Of a stretch of 27,196 nt of DNA, positions 1 through 8,097 are shown piece by piece. The notes under the pieces are model-generated. The model did not search any database. It was not told the DNA's origin and was given only the letters and a program-made list of their open reading frames with translations. The position numbers were made by a program, and so were the translations under genes. Source of the DNA: Collinsella sp. (GTDB taxonomy: Bacteria > Actinomycetota > Coriobacteriia > Coriobacteriales > Coriobacteriaceae); the NCBI GenBank assembly GCA_019425005.1, contig JAHYYK010000034.1:1-27196 (forward strand), read 5' to 3'. Each line of letters opens with the position of its first letter. Position 1 is the stretch's first letter.

Positions 1-45
1 TCATAAAAAGGCAGAGCGAACTCGTGAATTGCTCTTGACACTTAG

Positions 46-363
46 AAGGGCATCCACGGCTCGCAATGCGTGTCGCTGCTTCTGTCCAAGACCATGCGAG
101 AGAACGGCATCCGGCCGTCGATGAGCTCGATATCCTCGCCGTGGGACAACGCGGCCATGGAGTCGCTCATGGGCATCGTGAAGCCGGAATGCGTGCACGC
201 GCGCACCTGCGCCACGCGCGAGGAGGCCGCGCTGGATCTGTTCGAGTACATCGAGGTCGTCTACAACAGGGCCAGGATCCACTCGGCGCTGGGCTACCTC
301 AGCCCGGCGGAGCTCGAGAAGGCCAATTGGCCTGCGGAAGATAGCCGCTCGAAGGCGGCGTAA
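46..363 (+). pseudogene. IS3-family transposase, C-terminal fragment
   Basis: The open frame encodes the last part of an IS3-type DDE integrase. It begins at GIHGSQ (a worn version of the usual HSDRGSQ), continues through SKTMRENGIRPSMSS and WDNAAMES, which holds the catalytic glutamate region, and ends in YNRARIHSALGYLSP, typical of OrfB C-termini. A TAG lies in frame just upstream near position 43, and the first two thirds of the protein, including the two catalytic aspartates, are missing. It is therefore a 5'-truncated relic. Bases 1-45 show nothing recognisable. Confidence 0.85.
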
Positions 364-380
364 AGGTTGTCAATGGAATC

Positions 381-404
381 GGGGTAGATTCAGATTCTAT
401 CCCC
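381..404 (+). terminator. hairpin after IS3 fragment, weak terminator
   Basis: GGGGTAGA (381-388) pairs with TCTA-T-CCCC (396-404) with one bulged T, followed by TTTGTTAACTTTTT. It lies 17 nt after the IS3 fragment stop codon and could end its transcript. The stem is short and the U-tract is interrupted. Confidence 0.35.
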
Positions 405-433
405 TTTGTTAACTTTTTGCTTGCCACAAACAC
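405..433. repeat. 29-bp solo copy of an IS21 terminal sequence
   Basis: These 29 bases are the exact reverse complement of 4689-4717, which is the right terminus of the intact IS21 element. Identity stops sharply at both ends. The outer edge is at 433, three bases from the FRG-gene stop codon. It is probably the remnant of an IS21 end after deletion of the rest. An IS3 end with the same sequence cannot be excluded. Confidence 0.6.
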
Positions 434-436
434 CGG

Positions 437-1240
437 TCATAGACGGATAGGCACGTTCGCCGAGCGAGCCTTCGAAAACCCCTCGATGCCCGATGGGAAC
501 AGAGACTCCTCAGTGATTCCCTTTGTCGCCAGGTACCTTCTCACGGAAGGTTTCAGCTTTGGGAGAATCCAAATCGGACGAGCTTCGGAGTCGACCGTCT
601 GACACATAAATAGGTTTGGGTCCGCCAACGAGCCGTCGAGCGATGTCATGATGAACGCACCATGCTGCACGACGATTCTCGGCTCATAGCTTCGCGGCTT
701 CACGAGCAGGGGGCGCCCGCCGCGGCAACGATCGGTCAGATCATACCAGTCGGGGTCCTGACCGTTGGGCTGTTCTCCAATCGAGACGCGCATATCGGGG
801 TTAACCCTATAGGAGTACACAACGCCAGCTACTTCGTCATGTCCGGATGACGCGAAGTAAAGCGCGACGTCGAGGCTCGAAGTCACATCAAGCAGACGCG
901 TCGCACCGCCGTAATGCTGCATGCGGGCCATGAACTCCAAAACGGAGCCGCCGCAGCGAAGCGGCCCGTTGGCCCGCGCCTCCTCGACAATCCCCGACTC
1001 GACATGCCGAACCAAACCTTCGTTGATCTGCATATCGCTATACCCAGATCCCCTGATTCGCCTGTACAGCGTCGGAAAAGGCGTCCAGTATAAGTTCGCC
1101 TGGCCCCTCCACATGCAATCGTCTGCTGTCGAGCCGGTAGGGAAGCGGTCGAGCAGCTCTTCCAAAGTCTTCGGTACGTAGGGCTGATAGACTTCATCAA
1201 TCGGATGCCCCAGATGATTAACCGAAGCTATAAGCAACAC
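437..1240 (-). CDS. FRG-domain protein
   Basis: This 267-residue protein carries the FRG domain signature: WRGQ at 44-47, YRRI near 59-62, and QHYGGATRLLDVT at 108-120 followed by SLDVALYFA. FRG domains (named after the FRG motif; activity not settled) are common in phage-defence and toxin-like proteins, so a defence role is plausible but inferred. No signal peptide or membrane segment is visible, so it should be cytosolic. The start is uncertain: GTG at 1240 lies only about 1 nt from a strong GGGGAGG, so the TTG at 1237 or a slightly later codon may be used. The gene directly follows a sugar-transferase fragment on the same strand and ends three bases before a solo IS21 end. Confidence 0.8.
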   Translation of the reverse strand: MLLIASVNHLGHPIDEVYQPYVPKTLEELLDRFPTGSTADDCMWRGQANLYWTPFPTLYRRIRGSGYSDMQINEGLVRHVESGIVEEARANGPLRCGGSVLEFMARMQHYGGATRLLDVTSSLDVALYFASSGHDEVAGVVYSYRVNPDMRVSIGEQPNGQDPDWYDLTDRCRGGRPLLVKPRSYEPRIVVQHGAFIMTSLDGSLADPNLFMCQTVDSEARPIWILPKLKPSVRRYLATKGITEESLFPSGIEGFSKARSANVPIRL

Positions 1241-1535
1241 CTCCCCGTCGTGGTTTCTTCAAATTGATTCCAACTTTGCTTCGCCCTTTCAAAGCAGTAC
1301 CTGCCCCATATTCGATAATACCCCAGTACGATACAACGTCTTCAGGAGCAATACCGTCACACAAATCCAAATCGACCCACTCGTCGAAGGTTATGGAGTC
1401 GCGGTTGCGACGGGTTTGCCAATAGCAGGTCATGCCCGGCTTCACCAGCAGCCTTTGGCGCTGGTAGTCGTTGTAGGTTGCAACCTCGTTCGGCAGCGCG
1501 GGGCGCGGTCCCACAACGCGCATCCCTTTTGTCAA
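1218..1535 (-). pseudogene. bacterial sugar transferase fragment (copy 1)
   Basis: The frame reads VLTKGMRVVGPRPALP, then NDYQRQRLLVKPGMTC and FDEWVDLDL. This is the core of the polyprenyl-phosphate sugar-1-phosphate transferase family (PF02397), which starts exopolysaccharide or capsule assembly. Both the N-terminal half, with its membrane anchor, and the true C-terminus are missing. After WVDLDL the frame continues with sequence I do not recognise and runs into the start of the FRG gene. The same internal slice, ending at the same residue, recurs at 15121-15303, so it belongs to a repeated module and is not a working gene. Confidence 0.75.
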
Positions 1536-1735
1536 GACGAAAACGCAAGGCAGGACAGGGATTTTGCGCAGGTGGAGAGGATTGTCAGCAATTTCGATGA
1601 AGCATTTCGAGCCGCCTGGGACGCATAGGAGAATCGGAACAATACGTTTTTAAACACACGGAGCATGCCGTTTTCTGCCAACTCCTGGTCCTAGAATCGT
1701 CCCATTTGGGCCCGTTTCCCAATGGGACGATTTTT
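1363..1735. repeat. transferase/hairpin repeat module, copy 1
   Basis: About 370 bp that align over their full length, with many substitutions and small indels, to 15121-15497. The module runs from the WVDLDL codons of a sugar-transferase slice, through the block TTTTGTCAAGACGAAAA (1528-1544), to a strong hairpin at 1695-1732. A shortened third copy is at 25143-25345. All three have the same orientation. They lie between blocks of defence genes and may be recombination substrates. Confidence 0.75.
1695..1733 (+). terminator. module hairpin, copy 1 (terminator-like)
   Basis: AATCGTCCCATT(T)GGG pairs with CCCAATGGGACGATT, followed by TTT on the plus strand. Fifteen base pairs with one bulged T. 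The same hairpin is at 15457-15494 and 25308-25344, and copy 2 carries a compensatory C-G to T-A change, so pairing appears conserved. Confidence 0.65.
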
Positions 1736-1848
1736 CACAAATGGCCTCAAAATGCATATGAGCAAACAGAGGCCAGCCCTAATTTCCCGAGCCCCGATTG
1801 CACGCCCCTACGCAGGGACCGCCAAAAGCCAGAACCTGCTTACGCTCT

Positions 1849-1903
1849 CTAGACTAGCTTTGCGTATAATTAGACTAGTTTGATTTAATTCTAGTCTAGT
1901 TTG
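1849..1903 (+). promoter_or_regulatory. promoter with three CTAG-type operator sites
   Basis: A perfect TATAAT at 1865-1870 is surrounded by three near-palindromic 9-mers: CTAGACTAG (1849-1857), TTAGACTAG (1870-1878) and CTAGTCTAG (1891-1899). The last two share the tail TTTG. They cover the spacer, the start region and the area next to the ribosome binding site, the usual arrangement for repression. The -35 box is poor. The same motif returns after the gene at 3602-3646, which suggests the encoded protein or a partner binds it. Confidence 0.6.
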
Positions 1904-1912
1904 GGAGGGTCC

Positions 1913-3586
1913 ATGATACGCTCTGAATCCGAGATGCGGCAGCTGACCAAGAAGATACTCGCGAACGCGGAGACGGAGATAGTCGAGTACAAGGAAGCGA
2001 AGCGCAAGTTCGGATTAGACGACCTCGGCAAGTACTTCTCCGCCCTGAGCAACGAGGCGAACCTGAGGAGCGCCGAGTGCGGATGGCTGTTTTTCGGCAT
2101 CACGGACAACCGGCAGGTCTGCGGAACGTCTTACAGACAGGAACAAGGTCCGCACAGCGCAGGACTGCAGAAGCTGAAGCACGAAATCAGCCAGAAGACC
2201 AATGGGGGCATGACCTTCGAGGAGATCTACGAGTATCAGCTCGACGGCCATCGCGTCGTCGCCTTCCAGATTCCAGCCGGAACGTTTGCCACCCCCACGA
2301 CCTGGCAGGGCGTTCCCTGGTCGAGGGAGAACGAGTCACTGGTGCAGATGCCAAAGTTCAAGCTCGAGGCGATCTACGGGCAGAGCCGCCCAGACTGGTC
2401 AAGGCAAATCGCCTACGAAGCAGGGCTCTCGGACCTCGACGACGAGGCCGTCGACTTTGCGTACAGGAAGTTCGTCGACAAGTTCGCAGAGATGCAGCCT
2501 GCGATTGCCAGCCTCAGCAGGGACGACTTGCTCGGGAAGATGGGGTTGACCATCCACGGTCGCGTGACGAACTCAGCGCTGGTTCTTTTGGGGAAACCGG
2601 AGTCCGTTGTGTTCCTAGGCGGCATCGAGCCGAGGATAACCTGGACCCTATACTCGTCTCGAGGGGACACCGTCGCCTATGAGCACTTCGAGCCTCCGTT
2701 CATCCTGCAGGTCGACAAGGTCCTGGGCAAGATACGCAACGAGAAGTACCGATTCTTCGACAAAGACACGACGCTGTTCCCCACCGAGGCGAGGCGCTAC
2801 ACGCCCGAGGTGATTCGCGAGCTCCTCCACAACGCGATCGCTCATCAGGACTACCGCCTCTCCGGTAAGATCAACGTCCTCGAATATGAGGAGAAACTGG
2901 TATTCAAGAACGAGGGCTCGTTTATCCCTGGAAGCATCGAGCAGGCGATTCAGAGCGGGTACAAGCCGCCTTACTACAGGAACCCCCTCCTCGCGAACGC
3001 AATGAGCAAGACGGGGATGATCGACCAGAACGCCATCGGCATCAGGAACGTATTCGACATCCAACGCGCGCGCCTGCTGCCGATGCCCACGTACGATCTC
3101 TCGTCCCCCGACCGCGTGTCCGTGACCATCTACGGCGAAGTGCTGAACGAGAAATACACCCAACTGCTGGCAGCAGAGCCCGACCTCGACCTGGGCGCCG
3201 TGTTCCTGCTCGACATGGTCCAGAAAGGACAACCCATTTCAAAGGAGCAGGCCAAAGCGCTTCGCGACAGGGGCCTCGTGGAAGGTCGTTACCCCAAGCT
3301 CCTCATCTCGTCCAAGGTTGCCGCCGTAATCGGGAGCCACGAGGAATACGTCCGAGCTAAAGGGCTCGAGACCGATGTCTGCAAGGAGCTGATCGTGAAG
3401 CTCCTCGGAACCAGGCCGTGCAGCCGAGCCGAAATCATCGCCGCAATCGACCACGCGCTTCCGGAAGGCATGACGAAGGAGCAGAAGGCCAAGCACGTGA
3501 GCTACCTGCTCCAAGAGCTCAGGAAAGAGGGGAAGGCCCGAGCCAGCGCAGCCACGTCGCGTGGGAAATGGGAGCTGCAGGGCTAG
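1913..3586 (+). CDS. AlbA_2 / ATP-binding winged-helix regulator-like protein
   Basis: The 557-residue product starts with an AlbA_2 (Schlafen-AlbA) nucleic-acid-binding domain: TEIVEYKEAK at 21-30, YFSALSNEANL near 41-51, GWLFFGITDNRQVCGT at 57-72. An ATP-binding HATPase_c_4-type region follows, with RELLHNAIAHQDY at 302-314 and a KNEGSF box at 332-337. The C-terminus looks like a winged helix. Such proteins are annotated as transcriptional regulators or RecG-like ATP-binding proteins, and several occur in defence islands. The ATG at 1913 is preferred because GGGAGGG sits three bases upstream; the TTG at 1901 overlaps that site. It is a single-gene unit between the CTAG operator array and a terminator made of the same motif, so autoregulation is likely. 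Confidence 0.8.
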   Translation: MIRSESEMRQLTKKILANAETEIVEYKEAKRKFGLDDLGKYFSALSNEANLRSAECGWLFFGITDNRQVCGTSYRQEQGPHSAGLQKLKHEISQKTNGGMTFEEIYEYQLDGHRVVAFQIPAGTFATPTTWQGVPWSRENESLVQMPKFKLEAIYGQSRPDWSRQIAYEAGLSDLDDEAVDFAYRKFVDKFAEMQPAIASLSRDDLLGKMGLTIHGRVTNSALVLLGKPESVVFLGGIEPRITWTLYSSRGDTVAYEHFEPPFILQVDKVLGKIRNEKYRFFDKDTTLFPTEARRYTPEVIRELLHNAIAHQDYRLSGKINVLEYEEKLVFKNEGSFIPGSIEQAIQSGYKPPYYRNPLLANAMSKTGMIDQNAIGIRNVFDIQRARLLPMPTYDLSSPDRVSVTIYGEVLNEKYTQLLAAEPDLDLGAVFLLDMVQKGQPISKEQAKALRDRGLVEGRYPKLLISSKVAAVIGSHEEYVRAKGLETDVCKELIVKLLGTRPCSRAEIIAAIDHALPEGMTKEQKAKHVSYLLQELRKEGKARASAATSRGKWELQG

Positions 3587-3601
3587 GCTGGCAAAAACGA
3601 C

Positions 3602-3646
3602 GACTAAACTAGACTAAACTAAACCAGGCTCTAGTCTAGTTTAGTC
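3602..3646 (+). terminator. 15-bp perfect inverted repeat built of the operator motif
   Basis: The arms 3602-3616 and 3632-3646 are perfectly complementary (GACTAAACTAGACTA and its reverse complement), spacer 15 nt, starting 15 bases after the AlbA_2 gene. There is no long U-tract. Each arm contains the TAGACTAG/CTAGTCTAG motif of the upstream promoter, so it may be a terminator, a second operator, or both. Confidence 0.55.
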
Positions 3647-3684
3647 ATGTGCGGCTCCTGGGATGGAACGGGCCAGTTCTTCCT

Positions 3685-3782
3685 GGCTACCACGAAGTTT
3701 CGGGCGGCTACTGCAAAGTTCCTCCCAGTAGCCGCCCCGTACCGAGGCCGTTTTGCCGGAGCCGCGGCAGAATCAAGCCGCC
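3685..3782. repeat. 98-bp repeat, copy 1
   Basis: An ungapped alignment with 17073-17170 matches at about 82 of 98 positions. It contains a perfect 10-bp hairpin, GCGGCTACTG (3704-3713) with CAGTAGCCGC (3726-3735). Both copies directly follow an AlbA_2-type reading frame. The remaining sequence from 3647 to 3941 shows no gene. Confidence 0.7.
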
Positions 3783-3941
3783 TCGATGAATCTGAATCTG
3801 AATTCATAAGGCGCGAGCGGTCGCGCAGCCCGGGGGACTCGCTGCCGTCCGGCAGGCCCGTCTCACTACGGTGGTCATCTGTTGAACGACAAAATGCTAT
3901 CGCGTCCAAACTGCAGATTATTTAATTCCCAACGTGCGTGT

Positions 3942-3963
3942 AGGCGGCCCTGCGGGGCCGCCT
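3942..3963. terminator. perfect 9-bp GC hairpin, end of AAA gene fragment
   Basis: AGGCGGCCC pairs with GGGCCGCCT around a TGCG tetraloop. It lies about 25 nt beyond the stop codon of the minus-strand AAA ATPase fragment, so it probably terminated that transcript. No U-tract follows on either strand. Confidence 0.45.
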
Positions 3964-3987
3964 CCGTTGTCTCCGGGCCGTTCGCCG

Positions 3988-4133
3988 CTAGGACAGGGCG
4001 AGCTCCTCGGCGGCGCATCTGACCATCTCGGCGTCGACCGCGCGGGCGCCCGCCTGGGCGCCTATCGTCAGCGCGTTGCATATCACCGCGTTGAGCTTTC
4101 GCACCGATCCGCCGGACGCGCCGTGGGTGTATA
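3988..4133 (-). pseudogene. AAA ATPase C-terminal fragment
   Basis: Just before the IS21 end at 4134 the minus-strand frame reads YTHGASGGSVRKLNAV and later ARAVDAEMVRCAAEELALS, then stops. This resembles the C-terminus of ExeA/TnsC-like AAA ATPases that work with DDE transposases (GSVRKLN with a following helical lid). Only about 48 residues remain, because the IS21 relic interrupts the gene at 4133. The parent family is inferred from this short stretch. Confidence 0.5.
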
Positions 4134-4689
4134 TGTTAACTAAATAGTGGGCCACGTTTCAGTTGAAAAATGGGCCACCCTTGCCTTTAACGTTCTAGCC
4201 CATCATTCTGTTTGCCTTCTCGATCCACTCCTTCGTCTCGATCACCCTGTAGCTTTCGCCGGTCATGTCGACCACGTGGGCCTTATGGGCGATGCGGTCG
4301 ACGATGGCGCCCGTGAGCACGGGGTCGTCGAACACCTCGTTCCAGCGGTCGAACATGAGGTTCGTCGTTATCACCGTCGAGCCCTTCCCGTTGCGGCTGG
4401 ACAGCAGGTTGAGCAGCACCTCGCCGCATTCGCGGTTGAACGATCAGTAGCCGAGGTCGTCGAGGATCACCAGGTCGAACCTCTCGAAGCCCTTCTTGTA
4501 GGCCGTCAGCTGGTTGAGGCTCATCGCCTCCTTCATCTCGATGACCAGGTTCGGCACGTTGATGAACGCCACCGCGCGCTCCGTCTCGCGGGCCTTGGTG
4601 CCCATCGCCACCGACAGCGCGGTCTTGCCCACGCCGGGGTTGCCGACGAGCTCGAGGGTCTCGTGGAGAGAATCGTTCGCGAGCACGCG
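4134..4689 (-). mobile_element. IS21 relic (right end with broken istB)
   Basis: The outer end begins TGTTAAC at 4134 and contains two spaced TGGGCCAC boxes (4148-4155 and 4170-4177), a layout typical of IS21 termini with internal repeats. Inside is the C-terminal part of an istB gene. The element is cut at 4689/4690, where another IS21 begins. The missing istB start and istA are not found beyond the second element, so a deletion must also have happened. Confidence 0.65.
4195..4689 (-). pseudogene. istB: IstB ATPase remnant of older IS21
   Basis: The frame shows Walker A GNPGVGKTAL, Walker B DLVILDDLGY, then an in-frame TGA at 4444-4446 where relatives read on with an ISF-type sequence. The rest follows as SFNRECGEVLLNLL and FDRWNEVFDDP, ending in NRMMG. 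IstB is the AAA helper of the IS21 transposase. The N-terminal domain before HETLELVGNPG is missing and one nonsense codon is present, so it is inactive. It differs clearly in sequence from the intact IstB at 4760-5515. Confidence 0.8.
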
Positions 4690-4759
4690 TGTTTGTGGCA
4701 AGCAAAAAGTTAACAAAACGGCACGTTGCATTCGAACACTATGGCAGACACGTCCTTCA

Positions 4760-5515
4760 TTATATTTTTGCCCTTCCGAGCATCAAGGCGGCATCCATGC
4801 GGTGGCTTGCCCCGCTGAACTCCACGAGCCTCCCGTGGTGGACTATCCTGTCGATCATGGCGGAGGCGAGCTTGTCGTCGCCGAGGACGGTTCCCCATTT
4901 CGAGAACTCGATGTTCGTCGTGAATATCATGCTGCGTCTCTCGTAGCAGCTCGACACCACCTGGAAGAGCAGCCGCGCGCTTTCCGTGTCGAGGGGCACG
5001 TATCCGAATTCGTCGAGTATCACCAGGTCGTTCTTCGCTATGTCCCTCATCATCGCCTCGAGGGCGAGCTCGCGCCGGGCCTTCGAGAGCGCCAGTGCGA
5101 GCTCGGCGGCGGTGTAGAAGCGCACCGCCTTCCCCGCCATCACGCACGCGTGGCCGACGGCTATCGCGAGGTGGGTCTTCCCTCGGCCCGTCTGCCCGTG
5201 GAACACGAAGTCCTGCGCGGCTTCGACGAACGACAGCGATTTCAGGTCGTCCACGCCGTAGCCGTCGGGAAAGGCCACCTGCGAGAAGTCGTACCCCTCG
5301 AACGACTTCACCTGGGGGAATCCCGCCCTCCTGAACAGCCTCGCGCGCTTGGACTCCTCCCGAACCGCCATCTCGTGCTCGATGAGCTCGCTCACCGCCC
5401 GCAGCTGCGCCGCGTTCGACGACGAGAGGAACCAGTCGATCGTGTCGTTGCTGATGTATAGCCTGCGGGCCAGCGCGCACATCCGCTCGGCGTCGCCCTT
5501 GGACCTTATCGCCAT
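4760..5515 (-). CDS. istB: IS21 helper ATPase IstB
   Basis: This 251-residue protein is the full-length AAA+ helper of an IS21 transposase. The N-terminal region MAIRSKGDAERM to REESKRARLFRRAGFP is the usual IstB N-domain. Walker A is HGQTGRGKTHLA, Walker B NDLVILDEFGY and sensor 1 IFTTNIEFSKW. It loads on target DNA and recruits IstA. The start at 5515 overlaps the end of istA by 10 bases, the normal coupled arrangement in this family. All key residues look intact. Confidence 0.92.
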   Translation of the reverse strand: MAIRSKGDAERMCALARRLYISNDTIDWFLSSSNAAQLRAVSELIEHEMAVREESKRARLFRRAGFPQVKSFEGYDFSQVAFPDGYGVDDLKSLSFVEAAQDFVFHGQTGRGKTHLAIAVGHACVMAGKAVRFYTAAELALALSKARRELALEAMMRDIAKNDLVILDEFGYVPLDTESARLLFQVVSSCYERRSMIFTTNIEFSKWGTVLGDDKLASAMIDRIVHHGRLVEFSGASHRMDAALMLGRAKI

Positions 5516-6969
5516 CGCTGCACCGCCTTCCGCAGCGCCGCGTCGTAGACGCCGAGGTCGACGGGCTCGTCGTACTCGATGGCGCCGCCCTCGGCCCTGG
5601 CGGCGGCCACCGCGACGTTCGCGGCGTCGATCCTGCCGGTCGATTCCAGCGCGCATCGCATCGCGCCGACGGTCGCATCCCAGCCCGAACGCTGGACCTG
5701 GTCCCTCATCAGCCTCAGGCCGTCGCCCAATTCGCGCCTGCCGAGGCCGTCCATGTAATCCCGCAGCGAGTTGGGCAACGCCGACCGCACCGAGCTGTTG
5801 CGCCACGCGCCCAGCTTGGCGGCGAGAAGCGGCAGCTGGCTCGCCGGGCTCGAGGAATCGGTGGGGGCGGCGCCGTACTGCCGCTCGTGCGAGCAGACGT
5901 ATTCGCCGGCCGAGGTGTATATCGACAGCATCGTGGCGCCCAGCCCCGCGATGAGGCGCTCGCCCGCGAGGGACGGGTCCGCCGAGTACCAATGGCGGCC
6001 GTCTATCTGGACCTTGCCCTGCTTGTCGGCCTTGCAGTCGACGTAGCGGACCACCTCGAACGGCGTTTCCGGCAATCCGGCCAGCGCGGCGCGGTCTTCG
6101 CCTAACAGCCCGTCCTCGGTCACGCCTTTCCGGTAATGCTCCTTGGACAGCCCGAGGCATCGGTCCAGGAGCTTTTCGTTGTACGATTCGACGCGGGACA
6201 GCCTTGGCACGGGAACAAAGAGGTTCTGCCTGATGAAGTACACCTTCCTCTCCACGTTGCCCTTCTCGTGGCCGGAATTCGGGTTGCAGAAGCCGAATTC
6301 GAAGCCGTAATGGGCGGCGAAGGCCGCGAAGGTCTCGGCGGTCCTGATGCCGCCGCAGACCTTGCGCCCGACGCCGGTGGCGTTGTCGAACACGATGCGG
6401 GATGGGACCCCTCCTATGTATTCGAACACCTGCTTGAGGGCTTGGCACACGCATTCGGAGTTCTCGGACGGGAACACCTGGGCGAACCCGACGTTCGAAT
6501 AGGGGAACGAGAGCACGAAGAAGCTCAGCCGCCGCCTCGTCCCCATGACGCAGAAATCCGCCTCCCCGAAATCGGCCTGCGCCTCGCCGGGCCGCCAAAC
6601 GAGGTCGAGGTACGACTCGGAAGCGTCCTTCCTCAGCGCCTTGAGGTCGTGGACGTAATGGCGGACGGTCGATTCGCAGCACTCGACGCCGTGCTCGTCG
6701 CGCAGGCGTTGCCATATGCGGCGGGCGGTGTGGCGCTGCCTGCGCCAGTTCGCGGCGTCCTCATCGAGCCACGACTCTATGACGCCGCGGTACCTGTCGA
6801 GCGTCTTGGCCTTGCCCCTCTTCACGGGCATCCGCGGCGACAGGTCCGAGATCGCGAGCTTCGCGTACACCGTGTTGCGCAAGACGCCCGTCTTGCGGGC
6901 GATTTCCGATATGGACTCGCCGTTCTTCCTCATTTGCCGTATAGAATAGGTTTGCGACATGCTGATCAT
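5506..6969 (-). CDS. istA: IS21 transposase IstA
   Basis: The 487-residue DDE transposase opens with an HTH: YSIRQMRKNGESISEIARKTG. A second HTH-like region and an integrase core follow: GEAQADFGEADF holds the first Asp, PSRIVFDNATG the second, and GHEKGNVERKV the Glu. The C-terminal part has the IstA-type YVDCKADKQGKVQIDGRHWYS-like target domain. The ATG at 6969 has AAGGAGG ten bases upstream and is preferred over the in-frame codon further upstream. The gene overlaps istB and nothing indicates inactivation. Confidence 0.92.
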   Translation of the reverse strand: MISMSQTYSIRQMRKNGESISEIARKTGVLRNTVYAKLAISDLSPRMPVKRGKAKTLDRYRGVIESWLDEDAANWRRQRHTARRIWQRLRDEHGVECCESTVRHYVHDLKALRKDASESYLDLVWRPGEAQADFGEADFCVMGTRRRLSFFVLSFPYSNVGFAQVFPSENSECVCQALKQVFEYIGGVPSRIVFDNATGVGRKVCGGIRTAETFAAFAAHYGFEFGFCNPNSGHEKGNVERKVYFIRQNLFVPVPRLSRVESYNEKLLDRCLGLSKEHYRKGVTEDGLLGEDRAALAGLPETPFEVVRYVDCKADKQGKVQIDGRHWYSADPSLAGERLIAGLGATMLSIYTSAGEYVCSHERQYGAAPTDSSSPASQLPLLAAKLGAWRNSSVRSALPNSLRDYMDGLGRRELGDGLRLMRDQVQRSGWDATVGAMRCALESTGRIDAANVAVAAARAEGGAIEYDEPVDLGVYDAALRKAVQRWR

Positions 6970-7225
6970 ACCTTTCCGACCTCCTTGGTTGGTTTCCCTG
7001 GCAGGAACCAAGTTAGTCGATTGCGTTGGTCGGCATGTCTGCCGTTCTGCTCAAAATGATCAAGCCGTATTGCGCACTTTTAAGTTAGCACCAACAAGCG
7101 CCGACAGCGAATGGGGCTCCCGCCGCTACTTGGACGCGTCCCTGCTCAAAGAGTAGCCATATCGGCGGGTAGCTGAGTTTGCGCATATCGATGACCAACA
7201 TGCCAACCACCGCAATCCGCCTCCT

Positions 7226-7345
7226 TGGTCATTGCTACCAGGCATTCATGGTCATTGCCACCAGGCATTCAACCAAGGACGCAAGAAAGGACGATCGACA
7301 TGTCAAGAATGGTCAGCATGTCGCAGGCGTATCATCCGCCATGCT
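7226..7345 (+). mobile_element. end of a third IS21-type element with istA start
   Basis: Two adjacent 23-bp repeats (7226-7248 and 7249-7271) differ at one base, both beginning TGGTCATTGC. They are followed by a GAAAGGA site and ATG at 7300, reading MSRMVSMSQAY. This resembles an IS21 left end plus the first residues of IstA. Homology stops near 7340, so it is a short relic. It does not match the ends of the other two IS21 elements here. The remaining sequence from 7097 to 7550 shows no confident gene. Confidence 0.45.
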
Positions 7346-7456
7346 CCAGCCGAGCCCTTCCAATGAAGTCCTGATCATATGCCGGACAATATTGTTCCCG
7401 AGTTGCCTTCGAACGATCTCCAGCTCCCCCTGGTTAATTGGAATCCGGATGGGCAT
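7313..7456 (-). CDS. small hypothetical ORF (47 aa)
   Basis: The frame encodes MPIRIPINQGELEIVRRQLG and then NNIVRHMIRTSLEGLGW, a soluble and possibly helical peptide. It ends inside the IS21 relic, so its last residues may be junction sequence. It could be the N-terminal stub of a gene cut by that insertion. No family is recognised and no clear ribosome binding site is visible. Confidence 0.25.
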   Translation of the reverse strand: MPIRIPINQGELEIVRRQLGNNIVRHMIRTSLEGLGWSMADDTPATC

Positions 7457-7550
7457 TCGCTCTAAGCGCCTCGCCGTTCTCAAAAGACGCGGCTAGAGAA
7501 CAGTCGCCCCGATCCTCTCCGAGAGACGCACCGATGCCCCAATCGTCGTG

Positions 7551-7757
7551 CTAGCCGACGCAGGTGACCAGGTTGCGCTCACGGTAGCCGTTGCGGCTGT
7601 TGACGCCTCCCGCGCACAGCTGGTCGGCCTCGGCGTCCATGATCGCGCTCACGGCGTCCTCGGCGATGCGCCTCATGAGCTCCCTCAGGCTCGCCGACCC
7701 GTCCTCGAGCCTCGGCATCGCCGGCTGCTCCCGCACGCTTTCTGCTAGACTCTCCAT
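7551..7757 (-). pseudogene. IS256-family transposase N-terminal fragment
   Basis: Starting at ATG 7757, behind a GGAAAGGA site, the frame reads MESLAESVREQ and later DAEADQLCAGG and NSRNGYRERNLVTCVG before a stop. The string RNGYRER is characteristic of the N-terminal domain of IS256-type transposases. The catalytic DDE domain is missing, because homology ends at the stop near 7551. Bases 7797-7850 probably hold the remainder of the element's end. Confidence 0.75.
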
Positions 7758-7893
7758 TGCGGTCTTCGTCCTTTCCAAGAATCCGTTATGTCGCAATTCC
7801 AGATTCCAGGACGAAGGCCGCTCCCCTCAAAGCCATCCCGATCCGCTTCGCTTACACCAACTTTCCCGGCACGATCCCAGTGACCCCATCTAG

Positions 7894-8097
7894 GCATCGG
7901 AAACTTTTCGAAAGATCCTTGATGGCACCAGGCTGAAGCCGGAAGCGGCCGAGGAGGCCGCCAGGATGGCCGACGACCCGATCATCGACATAGGCCCCTC
8001 GGTCTTCTCGGAGGACGAGGAATGGAAAAAACTCCCGGACTTTTCCCATTCCTACGCGATTGATTTTACACTCACGAACCGCCAGCATCCCCGTTAA
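7894..8097 (+). pseudogene. C-terminal fragment of an unidentified gene
   Basis: After a TAG at 7891 the plus frame is open for 67 codons: FRKILDGTRLKPEAAEEAAR, DDPIIDIGPSVFSEDEEW, then DFTLTNRQHPR and stop. The composition is clearly protein-like and acidic. It could be the end of an antitoxin-like or regulatory protein; no family is assigned. Its stop overlaps the stop codon of hamB, which converges from the right. Confidence 0.35.

Larger units (their letters stand above)
4690..7096 (-). mobile_element. intact IS21-family element
   Basis: About 2.4 kb with istA and istB overlapping on the minus strand. The imperfect terminal repeats start TGTTTGTGGC at 4690 and, read inward from the other side, TGTTGGTGCT at 7096, matching at about 17 of 25 positions. 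No target duplication could be recognised. The left flank is an older IS21 and the right flank is unrelated, suggesting rearrangement after insertion. Confidence 0.75.

Noticed and set aside
4760..6715. A 651-codon minus-strand frame spanning istB and most of istA
   Set aside because: Its first part is arginine-rich out-of-frame translation of istA. Only the last 251 codons from ATG 5515 are istB.
7852..8088. Minus-strand 78-codon frame downstream of hamB
   Set aside because: The plus strand over the same bases encodes a more protein-like C-terminus, and the minus frame has no start signal or family resemblance.
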